Source: Alteraurantiacibacter buctensis (lineage in GTDB: Bacteria; Pseudomonadota; Alphaproteobacteria; Sphingomonadales; Sphingomonadaceae). From it: 64,000 nt of DNA. Numbering within the stretch: the first letter of the stretch is position 1; each line of letters begins with the position of its first letter. The stretch covers positions 186,001-250,000 of the forward strand of contig NZ_WTYV01000004.1 of the NCBI RefSeq assembly GCF_009827655.1. Direction: 5' to 3'. Under the pieces are notes generated by a model. It worked only from the letters and a program-made list of their open reading frames with translations, did no database searches and was not told the DNA's origin. Below, in pieces: positions 16,071 to 24,881 of the stretch. The position numbers and the translations under genes are program-made.

Positions 16071-16807
16071 CGTGGCGAATTCCTCAAGAGCCCCACCACG
16101 TCATAAGCGGAGGGAAGTTCATCGTCAGGCGGGAATATCGTAATATCCTCAACCTTGATGCGCTTCGGCTTATCATCCTTCCCGTATCGCACTAAACCAT
16201 AAACTTCGGCTCGATGGCCAAATGCTTTGAGCGCATCAGGCAACCGCTCAGGGGGGACAATGCAATGGACCGCATTTCCGTCCAGCGGTTGGAAGATGAT
16301 GAATTTTGCATTCCCATGTTCGGAAATCGTTTCGATCCGCCCGACGACCGCTCCGTGTTCTTCGAAGCCCGACTTGAGAATGTCATCGATGTTGGCAATC
16401 GAATGGGCAGACAACCCGTGGGGCCGCTTCTCGACCCACACCCTGACTCCAATATCGGCATCGGCACCAAGCGAAATCTTGGCCAAATCCCTTACACCTT
16501 CGAGGGCGCGTGGAGGAAAATTCTCAGGCTCCTCAGCATCCCTCTCAAGGGACGAAAGGCCCGCTTCAATGCTGCTGTAGATACTGCCTACAGAGGCGGA
16601 GTTTGCGCCTCCGTTAGGGTAAACTCCGATCAGGTTGCTGCCCTGTTTGACTTGGACCCTCCAGCCAACAGTATCGTCGATCTGGTCGGTAAGTTGGTTT
16701 AGGACGGCAAAGAACGAACGGACCCCCCGAACAAAAAGTTCGGGGGTTAGATCTTCGCCGTTCAACTCAAGCGTGAGCGGCGCTTCAATGTCCTTCTCGG
16801 TCGCCAC
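16067..16807 (-). CDS. transposon cargo protein 1, unknown (246 residues)
   Basis: First gene of the cargo operon. GTG start at 16807 with AGGG four bases upstream. No membrane segments. The N-terminal half (~1-110) reads LTLELNGEDLTPELFVRGVRSFFAVLNQL (in parts), which looks like a helical-beta domain. The C-terminal half (~150-240) is beta-rich (AKFIIFQPLDGNAVHCIVPPE, AEVYGLVRYGKDDKPKRIKVEDITIFP in parts) and resembles a small beta-barrel. I do not recognise a named family. Position directly before a PIN toxin suggests an antitoxin or regulator role, which is inference. It overlaps the PIN gene by four bases. Confidence 0.72.
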   Translation of the reverse strand: MATEKDIEAPLTLELNGEDLTPELFVRGVRSFFAVLNQLTDQIDDTVGWRVQVKQGSNLIGVYPNGGANSASVGSIYSSIEAGLSSLERDAEEPENFPPRALEGVRDLAKISLGADADIGVRVWVEKRPHGLSAHSIANIDDILKSGFEEHGAVVGRIETISEHGNAKFIIFQPLDGNAVHCIVPPERLPDALKAFGHRAEVYGLVRYGKDDKPKRIKVEDITIFPPDDELPSAYDVVGLLRNSPR

Positions 16808-16816
16808 TTACCCTAA

Positions 16817-16835
16817 AATCTCCCTTTGGGAGATT
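16817..16835. promoter_or_regulatory. hairpin in cargo-operon leader
   Basis: AATCTCCC, TTT, GGGAGATT: a perfect 8-bp inverted repeat just before GTG 16807. In the minus-strand RNA it would bind up a GGGAGA purine tract upstream of the start, so it could limit translation or serve as a repressor site. Confidence 0.45.
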
Positions 16836-16861
16836 CTACACGACCAGATTCCTTGGCGCAA
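16833..16861 (-). promoter_or_regulatory. candidate promoter of cargo operon
   Basis: On the minus strand TTGCGC, 17 bases, TAGAAT (5 of 6 to TATAAT). The -10 lies about 25 bp before the GTG start. Read by eye only. Confidence 0.45.
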
Positions 16862-16882
16862 CCACGACTAATCCCCCATGAA

Positions 16883-16905
16883 ATCAAACTCATATTGAGT
16901 TTCAT
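16883..16905. promoter_or_regulatory. dyad between transposase and cargo operon
   Basis: AAACTCA, TAT, TGAGTTT, a perfect 7-bp dyad, extended by AT/AT pairs beyond one mismatch. It lies after the transposase stop and upstream of the operon promoter. It could be an operator for the cargo operon or a weak terminator for the transposase gene; no T-run follows. Confidence 0.4.
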
Positions 16906-16919
16906 AGGCTTTCTCACTT

Positions 16920-17849
16920 TTAGCAATGAGTTGTTTTATACGTGAGGCGCTTGCCGGTGATGCCAGCAAGCGCCGCACTGGAACGGTCCCCGTCATTGCA
17001 GCCAAGCGCCGCGCGATTGTTATAGCGGAACTCGAACTCTGCCAGATAGCGGTGCAGGTGGCCCTCGCCGCAGTGCTGATAAACGCCCTTCATGCCGCGC
17101 TTGAAGATGCTGAAATAGCCTTCCACGGTGTTGCTGTGGATGCTGCGATCCTCAAGGTTTACATACTCGCCCTTGCCGTGGCTGGTGGTGCCATGACCGG
17201 CGAAATAGCGCTTCACATCACGGTAGCCGCTATGTTCGTCGGTCATGATCCGCGCCTCACGTTCCACGTTGGCAATCACCAGCGGCATGAGGGTTTCGGC
17301 CCGCACATCGTCAATGACCATCGTGCGAGCCTTGCCAGTGTCGCGGTCCACCAGCGCAAGCACCTTCATCTTGTGGTGAAAGGCGCGCTTCTTTTCAGCG
17401 CCCTTCTTGCGACCAATGAAAGTTTCATCGACCTCGACAATGCCGCCATTGCCGCCGAACGGGGCAAGGTTTCCATCGCGCATGGCTTCACGAACGCGGT
17501 GCATCAGGAACCACGCGCTCTTGTAGGTGATTTCCAGCGTCCGGTGCAGCTGGTGGGCGCTTACGCCCTTCTTGCTGCTGGTGATCAGGTAAACCGCCTG
17601 GAGCATCTTGTGCAGCGGAATGCGGGCATGTTCAAACACGGTGCCCACCTTGACGGTGAACTGGCCCTTGCAGTTTCCACAGCGCCAGAGGCCAACGCGA
17701 ATGCGCTTCGCAGGGTTGGCCTTCACCTTCGTGATACGGTCCACAGAACCACAGTGCGGGCAAACCGGCTCACCTGCCCAGATCACCTTTTCGAGGTGGG
17801 CGAAGGCAGCTTCTTCACTGTGAAACTCGGGGCGGGAAAGGGCAGACAT
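16920..17849 (-). CDS. IS1595-family (ISXO2-like) transposase
   Basis: 309 residues. An N-terminal zinc ribbon (C30-PHC33 and C57-GNC60) is followed by a helix-turn-helix-like region and a DDE-type catalytic domain: D141 (VEVDETFIG), D204 (IMTDEHSGY) and the N240/E243 region (SNTVEGYFSIFKRGMKGVYQH in parts). DETFIGRKK and the SNTVEGYFS block are hallmarks of ISXO2-like proteins. The start at 17849 (MSALSRPEF) has GGAG nine bases upstream; an earlier frame start would lie inside the terminal repeat. The frame is intact from zinc ribbon to C-terminus. Confidence 0.93.
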   Translation of the reverse strand: MSALSRPEFHSEEAAFAHLEKVIWAGEPVCPHCGSVDRITKVKANPAKRIRVGLWRCGNCKGQFTVKVGTVFEHARIPLHKMLQAVYLITSSKKGVSAHQLHRTLEITYKSAWFLMHRVREAMRDGNLAPFGGNGGIVEVDETFIGRKKGAEKKRAFHHKMKVLALVDRDTGKARTMVIDDVRAETLMPLVIANVEREARIMTDEHSGYRDVKRYFAGHGTTSHGKGEYVNLEDRSIHSNTVEGYFSIFKRGMKGVYQHCGEGHLHRYLAEFEFRYNNRAALGCNDGDRSSAALAGITGKRLTYKTTHC

Positions 17850-17868
17850 TGGCTTAACTCCGTATGGG

Positions 17869-17899
17869 AGTCTTATAACACCAACGCGCCGTGTTTGCA
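17869..17899 (-). promoter_or_regulatory. candidate transposase promoter overlapping the right inverted repeat
   Basis: On the minus strand TTGCAA lies inside the inverted repeat and TTATAA follows after 16 bases, upstream of GGAG and ATG 17849. A promoter whose -35 is in the terminal repeat is common in insertion sequences. Confidence 0.45.
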
Positions 17900-17914
17900 A
17901 AGTATATTATCGCC
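17893..17914 (-). repeat. right terminal inverted repeat (IRR) of IS1595-type transposon
   Basis: Read from the outside in: GGCGAT, AA, TATACTTTGCAAAC, matching IRL in 20 of 22 positions. Confidence 0.93.
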
Positions 17915-17922
17915 AAACGTAT
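17915..17922. repeat. target-site duplication, right copy (AAACGTAT)
   Basis: Identical to 14776-14783. Removing the element plus one copy restores a continuous sequence from hsp20 into the hairpin that follows. Confidence 0.93.
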
Positions 17923-17923
17923 T

Positions 17924-17953
17924 GGGGGCGGCGTTACCAAGAACGCCGCCCCC
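17924..17953. terminator. strong hairpin, formerly just downstream of hsp20
   Basis: GGGGGCGGCGTT, loop ACCAAG, AACGCCGCCCCC: a perfect 12-bp stem. Without the transposon it would start 25 bp after the hsp20 stop, so it was probably that gene's terminator or mRNA 3' stabiliser. The T-run after the stem is poor on both strands. Confidence 0.6.
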
Positions 17954-18173
17954 TCGGCGCGTGTAACGCCGACCCGCTCGCCGACCAAGTTCCCCGGGTC
18001 GCAGTGAGGAACCTTTCCGGCGCACAAGCTGATTTTAAGAAAGTGCGGCCGCCCCAAGCCACGCAAATCCTAGGGCCACGCAACAGCGTAACGCAAGGGA
18101 AATTTCCTGCGCAACTAGTCGCTGATTAACCATAGGCGCTAAGCAAGAATCGAACGCGTTTGCGCTCAATCGC

Positions 18174-19814
18174 TTAGACCAGGCGTGACTGCTTCACCGC
18201 CGCTTCGATAAATCCGGCGAACAGCGGATGCGGGTCGAACGGCTTGCTCTTCAGCTCCGGATGGTACTGCACCCCGATAAACCACGGGTGATCCGGCCGC
18301 TCCACGATCTCGGGCAAAAGGCCATCGGGCGACATGCCGGAGAAGACCAGCCCGCCCTGCTCCAGCGCATCCTTGTAGGCCGAGTTCACTTCGTAACGGT
18401 GGCGGTGACGCTCGGAAATCGAGGTGGCGCCGCCATAGATGCTCGAGACGTGGCTGTTAGCCCCCAGCTTCGCCTCATAGGCCCCCAGGCGCATGGTACC
18501 GCCCAGGTCCGTCTCAGCAGAGCGCTGCTGCAGGCCTTCGGCGCTCATCCACTCGGTGATGATGCCCACCACCGGCTCGCTGGTCTCGCCGAACTCGGTG
18601 GAACTGGCCTCGGCGATTCCCGCCGTGTTACGCGCGCCTTCGATGCAGGCCATCTGCATGCCCAGGCAGATGCCGAAGAACGGCACCTTGCGTTCGCGCG
18701 CAAAGCGCACGCTGGCGATCTTGCCCTCGCTGCCGCGCGTGCCGAATCCGCCGGGCACCAGGATGCCGTGCAGCGGCTCCAGGTGGGCGGCAATGTCGTT
18801 GTCGGGAAGTTCGAAGATTTCGGCGTCGATCCAGCGGATGTGCACCTTCACGCGGTTGGCCATGCCACCGTGGATCAGCGCTTCGTTGAGCGACTTGTAG
18901 GCATCGGGCAGGCCGACATATTTGCCGACCACGCCGATGGTCACCTCACCTTCGTAGTTCTCGTAGCGGTCGAGAACGTCATCCCACCGGCTCATGTCCG
19001 GCGGGTTGGAGGTGCCGAGCATGGCGAAGTGGCGCAGCACCTCGCGGTCCAGCCCTTCAGCGTGGTACTGCTGCGGCACGGCATAGATGCTGCTGGCATC
19101 AAGCGCCTGGATCACCGCTTCCTTGCGCACGTTGCAGAACAGCGCGATCTTGGCCCGCTCGTTGTCCGGCAGCGGATGCTCGCAGCGGCACAGCAGCACG
19201 TTGGGCTGCACGCCCAGGCTGGTCAGCTCGCGCACGGAATGCTGGGTGGGCTTGGTCTTCAGTTCGCCCGCCGCCGAAACATAGGGCACCAGGGTCACAT
19301 GGATCAGGCAGGTGTGATCGGCCGGCAGCTCGTTGCGCAACTGGCGGATAGCCTCGATGAACGGCAGGCTCTCGATATCGCCCACGGTGCCGCCGATCTC
19401 GCACAGGATGAAATCATGGTCGCCCTGGTCGTCCAGCGCGAACTGCTTGATGGCATCGGTGACGTGCGGAATCACCTGCACGGTGGCGCCCAGGTAGTCG
19501 CCCCGGCGCTCGCGCGTGATGATGTCGCGATAGACGCGGCCGCTGGTCACGTTGTCGCTCTGCCGTGCGGAAACGCCGGTGAAACGCTCGTAGTGGCCCA
19601 GATCCAGGTCGGTCTCCGCGCCGTCATCGGTCACGTAGACTTCGCCGTGCTGGTAGGGGCTCATCGTCCCCGGATCGACGTTGAGATAGGGATCGAATTT
19701 ACGGATGCGGACCTTGTAGCCACGCGCCTGCAAAAGGGCAGCAAGACTTGCCGCCATAAGACCTTTGCCAAGCGAGGAGACCACGCCGCCGGTGATGAAA
19801 ATGTACCGCGCCAT
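18174..19814 (-). CDS. pyrG: CTP synthase
   Basis: 546 residues, full length. The N-terminal synthetase domain begins [19 protein letters not shown] (P-loop [10 protein letters not shown]) and includes [36 protein letters not shown] (in parts). The C-terminal class I glutamine amidotransferase has the nucleophile Cys in [11 protein letters not shown] and the GGFGTRG oxyanion strand. It makes CTP from UTP, ATP and glutamine, the last step of pyrimidine nucleotide synthesis. Order tpiA-secG-pyrG on one strand is conserved in alphaproteobacteria. 106 bp separate it from secG, so it may have its own promoter. Confidence 0.97.
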   Translation of the reverse strand: MARYIFITGGVVSSLGKGLMAASLAALLQARGYKVRIRKFDPYLNVDPGTMSPYQHGEVYVTDDGAETDLDLGHYERFTGVSARQSDNVTSGRVYRDIITRERRGDYLGATVQVIPHVTDAIKQFALDDQGDHDFILCEIGGTVGDIESLPFIEAIRQLRNELPADHTCLIHVTLVPYVSAAGELKTKPTQHSVRELTSLGVQPNVLLCRCEHPLPDNERAKIALFCNVRKEAVIQALDASSIYAVPQQYHAEGLDREVLRHFAMLGTSNPPDMSRWDDVLDRYENYEGEVTIGVVGKYVGLPDAYKSLNEALIHGGMANRVKVHIRWIDAEIFELPDNDIAAHLEPLHGILVPGGFGTRGSEGKIASVRFARERKVPFFGICLGMQMACIEGARNTAGIAEASSTEFGETSEPVVGIITEWMSAEGLQQRSAETDLGGTMRLGAYEAKLGANSHVSSIYGGATSISERHRHRYEVNSAYKDALEQGGLVFSGMSPDGLLPEIVERPDHPWFIGVQYHPELKSKPFDPHPLFAGFIEAAVKQSRLV

Positions 19815-19920
19815 GGGAGTCGGGCCTTAGGGACCAAACCGGATTCGTGGCAAGCGGGCAAATGCCCTTATTCACCACTGAAACGATTTTTCACATTGCC
19901 CCTGATGAGCCGCAGATCGC

Positions 19921-20334
19921 TTATTCGGCAACGCCCGACTGGGCATCGTCCTGCGGCGCAGCCGAAGCCGGCACAACCGGGGCCGCAGCCCCGCCAGACT
20001 GACCTTGACCCAGCACGCCTTCCAGCCCCTGCGGTACGCCGCCCTGCTGGGCCGGGGTCACCGAACGGTCGAGCGACTGATCGACATCACCGCCCGAGTT
20101 GGCGCGGATGGAAACGATGGCCAGCGCAATCGACAAGGCGACGAAGACGATCGCCAGCCACTTGGTGGTGCGCGTCAGGAAGTCCGCCGCGCCACGGGCC
20201 GACATCAGGCCGCCGGGGCTGCCGCCGCCGCCAATGCCCAGCCCGCCACCTTCTGAGCGCTGCATCAGCACCACGATAACCAGCGCCAGAGCGACCAGCG
20301 CCTGGACCACGGTAAGGAAGATGAACAGGCTCAT
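19921..20334 (-). CDS. secG: preprotein translocase subunit SecG
   Basis: 137 residues. Two membrane helices (~2-22 and ~52-72) flank the conserved loop VLMQRSEGGGLGIGGGGSPGGLMSARGAADFLTR (in parts), the SecG signature. The C-terminal tail (~85-137) is a low-complexity Gln/Gly/Ala stretch, variable in sphingomonads. It is an accessory part of the SecYEG channel that helps SecA-driven export. It lies between tpiA and pyrG. Confidence 0.93.
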   Translation of the reverse strand: MSLFIFLTVVQALVALALVIVVLMQRSEGGGLGIGGGGSPGGLMSARGAADFLTRTTKWLAIVFVALSIALAIVSIRANSGGDVDQSLDRSVTPAQQGGVPQGLEGVLGQGQSGGAAAPVVPASAAPQDDAQSGVAE

Positions 20335-20411
20335 GTGACGACAATTCCAGCTAGCTTGGCGCGGGCTCGCGCGCCGCTCATTTAGGGACAGGAACCCCGC
20401 AGGGCAAGTTT

Positions 20412-21173
20412 TCAGCTTTCCAGCGACTCTGCAGCGGCCACCACGATGCCCAGGAAGCTTTCCGCAGTCAGGCTGGCACCGCCCACCAGCGCCCCGTTCA
20501 CCTCGTCAGCGCCGAGCAATTCCACGGCGTTCTCGGGCTTCACCGAGCCGCCGTAGAGGATGCGCACCTTGCCGCCCGTTTCCTCGCCGTAAAGATCCTT
20601 CAGCACGGCGCGGATCGAGCGGTGCATCGCGCCGACTTCTTCCACGGTAGGCGTGCGGCCGGTGCCGATGGCCCAGACGGGCTCATAGGCCACGGTGACC
20701 TTTTCGCCGGCATTGTCGCCCTGGGGCAGCGAGCCCCGGAGCTGGCGGGCGACGACGCTTTCGGCCTTGCCGGCATCGCGCTGGTCTTCGGTTTCGCCCA
20801 CGCACACGATCACGGCCATGCCGGCGGCCAGCACGGCCTCGGCCTTGGCGCGCACGTCGGCATCTTTCTCGCCATGGTTGGCGCGGCGCTCAGAATGGCC
20901 GACGATGGTAAAGCCGGCCCCGGCGTCCTTGATCATGGCGGCGGAAATGTCACCCGTGTGGGCCCCGCCCTCGGCCGCGTGGCAATCCTGCGCGCCAACG
21001 CCGATCAGCGCAGCTTCCTTGCGGGTGGCGTGGATCAGGGTGAACGGCGGCGCCAGAGCCACTTCCACCTTCACAAGACGCTCGGCCCCGCGATCGATCG
21101 CGCGCGCTTCGGACAGCATGGCGCGCGTGCCGTTCATTTTCCAGTTGCCGACGATGTAGGGGCGCATGGCCAT
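20412..21173 (-). CDS. tpiA: triosephosphate isomerase
   Basis: 253 residues. Contains GNWKMNG with the substrate Lys, the electrophilic His in VGHSERR, the catalytic Glu in [11 protein letters not shown] and the phosphate-binding GGSVKPEN. It interconverts dihydroxyacetone phosphate and glyceraldehyde 3-phosphate. The ATG at 21173 ([12 protein letters not shown]) is preferred because AAGG lies eight bases upstream; ATG 21167 is the alternative. It is divergent from ppiD, with 216 bp between them holding both promoters. Confidence 0.96.
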   Translation of the reverse strand: MAMRPYIVGNWKMNGTRAMLSEARAIDRGAERLVKVEVALAPPFTLIHATRKEAALIGVGAQDCHAAEGGAHTGDISAAMIKDAGAGFTIVGHSERRANHGEKDADVRAKAEAVLAAGMAVIVCVGETEDQRDAGKAESVVARQLRGSLPQGDNAGEKVTVAYEPVWAIGTGRTPTVEEVGAMHRSIRAVLKDLYGEETGGKVRILYGGSVKPENAVELLGADEVNGALVGGASLTAESFLGIVVAAAESLES

Positions 21174-21389
21174 CAAGATACCTTGCAATCTGTGCAGTTC
21201 AGGGGGGGAAGGCCATCGCCGCTAATCTGCGCGGGGCCGCTTGTCAAAGGGCCAGTTGGAGAGAGGCGGACAATGCGGCTTCGGCTGTTGCGGGCACGCC
21301 GCAGGGGCGATAAAGCGCCTGCCCAAGCGCCTGCCCGAAAGCCTCTCCGGGGCCACCGGCGGCGCAATTATCGAAAAGAGTCACACCAA

Positions 21390-23318
21390 ATGCTGCAAAT
21401 GTTCCGCAACTTCTTCAAGTCCAAGTTGGGCGTCGGCGTAACGCTGGCCTTTCTGGTGCTGATGGCGGTGGCATTTGTCAGCGCGGATTCGCTCGGCACG
21501 CTGACCGGATCGGTCTCTGCCACCGACAAGGTGGCCGTGGTGGGCGATGACCGGATCGACGTGACCGATCTGGACCGCGCGGCCCGTGAATCGCTGCAGC
21601 GCGAGCGGCAGGAGAACCCGGGCATCACCATGGAGGCCTTCGTCGCCGCCGATGGCCTGCAGCAGGTGATGGATGGCCTGGTTACCCGCAGCGTGCTGCA
21701 GCAGTTCGCCGCCATGGCAGGCTTCCGCACCGGCCAGCGCCTGGTCGACAGCGAGCTGGTGAAGGACCCCAACATGCGCGGACCGGATGGCAATTTCAGC
21801 CAGGACACCTTCCGCCAGGTGCTGACCCAGATCGGCGTGACCGAGCAGGCTTATCGCGAGGATATCAGCGTGCGGCTGCTGGCCCAGCTGGTGGTCTCCC
21901 CTGCCCAGGCGGTGCCACAGCTTCCCGCCAGCATTGCCCGGCGTTATTCGGAACTGGGGTTGGAAACGCGCACCGGATCGTTCATCCAGTTGCCCGCCTC
22001 GGCCTTCGCCCCAACCGCCGCGCCCACGGACGCGCAGTTGCAGGCTTTCTATGCCGCCAACCGCAACCGCTACCTGCGGCCGGAACGGCGCGTGATCCGT
22101 TATGCCGTGTTCGGCGAGGACGCCTTCGGCAACATCCCCGCCCCCACCGCTGCGCAGGTGGCGGCGCGCTATAACCGTGACCGGGCCCAGTATGCTGCCA
22201 GCGAGACGCGCCGCTTCACCCAGTTGGTGGTGACCACCCGCGCCGCTGCCCAGGCGATCATCGCCGAAGTCAATGGCGGCACCAGCCTGGAAGCGTCGGC
22301 GCGGGCCAAGGGCCTGTCCACCACCTCGATCGCCTCCACCACCAAGGCCGGTTTGACCACGGCCACGTCTGCCGCCGTCGCCAATGCCGGTTTCAGTGCG
22401 CAGCAGGGCAGCCTGTCTGCTCCGGCGCAGGGCAGCCTGGGCTGGTACATCCTGCGGGTGGACGAGGTGGTGCAGCAGCCCGCGCGTACCCTTGACCAGG
22501 CCCGCGCCGAGATCACCGCCGCGCTGACCGCCGAGCAGCGCCGCGAGGCCCTGAACGAAGCGACCGCGCGGATCGACGAGGAGTTTTCGCAAGGCAAGTC
22601 GCTGGCCGAGGTCGCCCGCGAACTGGGCCTGACGCTGACCACCACCCGCCCGCTCACCGCCGGCGGGCAGGTCTATGGCACCACCGAGGCCGCGCCTGCC
22701 GCGTTGGGCCCCGTGCTGCCCACCGCCTTCGAAATGGAAGAGAGCGAGCCGCAACTGGTGGAATCCGTGCCGGGCCAGCAGTTCCTGATCTTCGATGTCA
22801 GCCGCGTGACCCCGTCTGCCGCCGCGCCCCTGGCCCAGATTCGCAACGACGTCGCCACCGCCTGGCGGGTTGACGAAGGAATGAAGCGCGCCGCCGCTGC
22901 CGCCACCCGCATCCAGCGCCGCGTGGAAGGTGGCACTACGCTTGCAGCAGCGGTGGCCGTCGAGCAGGTCAGCCTGCCCGGCGTGACCCCGCTCAATCTC
23001 TCGCGCCAGGAGATCGAGCGCCAGCCCCAGGTGACGCGCCCCACCATCCTGTTCTTCTCGATGGCCAAGGGCACCACCAAGGCACTGGAAGTGGCCGAAG
23101 CCGAAGCCTGGTACGTGATCCAGCTGAGCGATGTGGAGACCGAAAGCGTGCCCGCCAACAATCCTCGGGTACAGGCGCAGCGCGCCCAGTTGGCGCAGTT
23201 GCTGCCTGACGAGTACACCCAGCAGTTCATCGCCGCGATGCGCCAGGAAGTCGACGTCGAGATCGATGACGAGGCCGTGACCGCGCTGGGTCAGCTCCTG
23301 GCCGGAAACGGCAATTGA
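21390..23318 (+). CDS. ppiD: PpiD/SurA-type peptidylprolyl isomerase, membrane-anchored
   Basis: 642 residues. One N-terminal membrane helix (~17-34, LGVGVTLAFLVLMAVAFV) anchors a periplasmic chain. A SurA_N-like chaperone region follows (~40-220, DDRIDVTDLDRAARESLQRE; RGPDGNFSQDTFRQVL). The central parvulin-like unit (~240-380) includes ETRRFTQLVVTTRAAAQAII and GSLGWYILRVDEV. The C-terminal part is helical. PpiD assists folding of proteins leaving the Sec channel and fits beside secG. The parvulin domain is diverged, so isomerase activity is uncertain. The next gene, trpE, begins a few bases after its stop. Confidence 0.85.
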   Translation: MLQMFRNFFKSKLGVGVTLAFLVLMAVAFVSADSLGTLTGSVSATDKVAVVGDDRIDVTDLDRAARESLQRERQENPGITMEAFVAADGLQQVMDGLVTRSVLQQFAAMAGFRTGQRLVDSELVKDPNMRGPDGNFSQDTFRQVLTQIGVTEQAYREDISVRLLAQLVVSPAQAVPQLPASIARRYSELGLETRTGSFIQLPASAFAPTAAPTDAQLQAFYAANRNRYLRPERRVIRYAVFGEDAFGNIPAPTAAQVAARYNRDRAQYAASETRRFTQLVVTTRAAAQAIIAEVNGGTSLEASARAKGLSTTSIASTTKAGLTTATSAAVANAGFSAQQGSLSAPAQGSLGWYILRVDEVVQQPARTLDQARAEITAALTAEQRREALNEATARIDEEFSQGKSLAEVARELGLTLTTTRPLTAGGQVYGTTEAAPAALGPVLPTAFEMEESEPQLVESVPGQQFLIFDVSRVTPSAAAPLAQIRNDVATAWRVDEGMKRAAAAATRIQRRVEGGTTLAAAVAVEQVSLPGVTPLNLSRQEIERQPQVTRPTILFFSMAKGTTKALEVAEAEAWYVIQLSDVETESVPANNPRVQAQRAQLAQLLPDEYTQQFIAAMRQEVDVEIDDEAVTALGQLLAGNGN

Positions 23319-23323
23319 CGCTG

Positions 23324-24874
23324 ATGTCCGCAAGTGAACCACAGCCGCTGGCGGGCCTTCCCAGCAACGCCGAATCTGCGCGCACGGCGCTGGGCGCAGG
23401 GCGGCACGCGCTCGTCTGGCGCAAGCTGGTGGCAGACACCGAAACGCCGGTGGGCGCGGCGCTGAAGCTGATCGTGCCCGGTCGGGGCGATTTCCTGCTC
23501 GAATCGGTTGAAGGCGGCGAGGTGCGCGGGCGCTATTCGCTGCTGGGCATCGATCCCGACCTGATGTTTCGCGCTACCGGCGCCGCGGCCGAGGTCAACC
23601 GCCAGTGGCAGCATGATCGCGAGGCCTTCGCGCCGCTTCCCGGCAACAGCCTCGATGAACTGCGCGCCCTTGCCCAGTCATGCCAGATCGACGTGCCGAA
23701 GGAACTGCCCAGTGCCCTGGCCTGCCTGGTCGGCTATTTCGGCTATGAGACCATCGGCCTGGTCGAGAAGCTGCCGCGCGCACCGCAGAGCGACCTGGCC
23801 CTGCCGGACATGCTGTTCGCCCGCCCCACGCTGGTGCTGGTGTTCGACCGCCTGACCGACGCGCTGTTCTGCATCGCCCCGCTGTGGGCCGACGGCACTG
23901 ACCCGGACCACGCGATCGAGCGCGCCGGCGAGCGGATCGACGAAACCCTGCGCCAGCTCGGCAAGGCCGCCCCCGCCCCGGTGCGCGCGCTGGACCTGCC
24001 GGAGATGGACCTGGAAGCAGTGATGGATCCGGCCGATTACGAGCGCATCGTGCTCAAGGCCAAGGACTACATCACCGCCGGTGACATCTTCCAGGTGGTG
24101 CTGGCGCAGCGCTTCACCTGTCCGTTCCCGCTGCCGCCGTTCACACTCTATCGCGCGCTCAGGCGGGTGAACCCGTCGCCCTTCCTCTATTTCCTCGACC
24201 TGCCGGGGTTTGCCGTTGTCGGCTCCAGCCCGGAGATTCTCGTCCGGGTGCGCCCCGATGCGCAAGGCCATGCGGAGGTGACCATCCGCCCCATCGCCGG
24301 CACCCGCCCGCGCGGCAAGACCGACGACGAGGACCGTGCCAACGAGGCCAGCCTGCTCGCTGATCCCAAGGAATGCGCCGAGCACCTGATGCTGCTCGAC
24401 CTGGGCCGCAACGACGTGGGCCGGGTGGCCAGCGAAGGCAGTGTGAAGGTGACCGCCAGCTTCACCATCGAGCGCTACAGCCACGTTATGCACATCGTCA
24501 GCAACGTTGTGGGCCGCCTGGCGGCTGACAAGGACGCGATCGACGCGCTGTTTGCCGGGTTCCCGGCGGGCACGGTCAGCGGCGCGCCCAAGGTGCGCGC
24601 CTGCCAGATCATTGCCGAGCTTGAACCGGAAACGCGCGGGCCATACGCCGGCGGCGTCGGCTATTTCGCGCCCGATGGTTCGGTGGATAGCTGCATCGTG
24701 CTGCGCACCGCCGTGGTGAAGGACGGAGTGATGCATGTGCAGGCCGGGGCCGGCATCGTGGCCGACAGCGAACCCGCCTACGAAGCCGCCGAGTGCCGCC
24801 ACAAGGCCAGCGCCCTGGTCGCCGCCGCGCGCGAAGCCGCCAGGGTTGCGGGCGAAGCGGCCTTCGGGCAGTGA
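23324..24874 (+). CDS. trpE: anthranilate synthase component I
   Basis: 516 residues from ATG 23324; a TTG at 23315, which overlaps the ppiD stop (TTGA), is the alternative. Chorismate-binding C-terminal domain with [53 protein letters not shown] and [11 protein letters not shown]. The N-terminal regulatory region contains LLESVEGG, part of the tryptophan feedback site. It converts chorismate to anthranilate with TrpG. No leader peptide or attenuator can precede it because ppiD ends only five bases before the ATG, so control by classical attenuation is unlikely. Confidence 0.95.
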   Translation: MSASEPQPLAGLPSNAESARTALGAGRHALVWRKLVADTETPVGAALKLIVPGRGDFLLESVEGGEVRGRYSLLGIDPDLMFRATGAAAEVNRQWQHDREAFAPLPGNSLDELRALAQSCQIDVPKELPSALACLVGYFGYETIGLVEKLPRAPQSDLALPDMLFARPTLVLVFDRLTDALFCIAPLWADGTDPDHAIERAGERIDETLRQLGKAAPAPVRALDLPEMDLEAVMDPADYERIVLKAKDYITAGDIFQVVLAQRFTCPFPLPPFTLYRALRRVNPSPFLYFLDLPGFAVVGSSPEILVRVRPDAQGHAEVTIRPIAGTRPRGKTDDEDRANEASLLADPKECAEHLMLLDLGRNDVGRVASEGSVKVTASFTIERYSHVMHIVSNVVGRLAADKDAIDALFAGFPAGTVSGAPKVRACQIIAELEPETRGPYAGGVGYFAPDGSVDSCIVLRTAVVKDGVMHVQAGAGIVADSEPAYEAAECRHKASALVAAAREAARVAGEAAFGQ

Positions 24875-24881
24875 GCGCGCC

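Larger units (their letters stand above)
14784..17914. mobile_element. IS1595-family transposon carrying a five-gene cargo operon
   Basis: 3131 bp between 22-bp inverted repeats (14784-14805 and 17893-17914), flanked by a perfect 8-bp target duplication AAACGTAT. It contains one ISXO2-type transposase gene (16920-17849) and five passenger genes (14815-16807), all on the minus strand. The cargo is visibly AT-richer than the flanking chromosome. IS1595-family elements with passenger genes are known, so this is one transposition unit and not a chance neighbour pair. Both ends and the transposase are intact, so the element may be active. It sits between hsp20 and the hairpin that used to follow it. 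Confidence 0.93.

Noticed and set aside
18228-20279. A 683-residue plus-strand frame across pyrG and secG
   Set aside because: It spans two well-supported minus-strand genes and has no recognisable motif.
23100-23324. Trp leader peptide and attenuator before trpE
   Set aside because: ppiD coding sequence runs to within five bases of the trpE start and no Trp-rich leader is visible.
21381-23342. A 653-residue frame opposite ppiD
   Set aside because: GC-rich antisense frame with His/Arg/Gly-biased composition and no motifs; ppiD explains the region.
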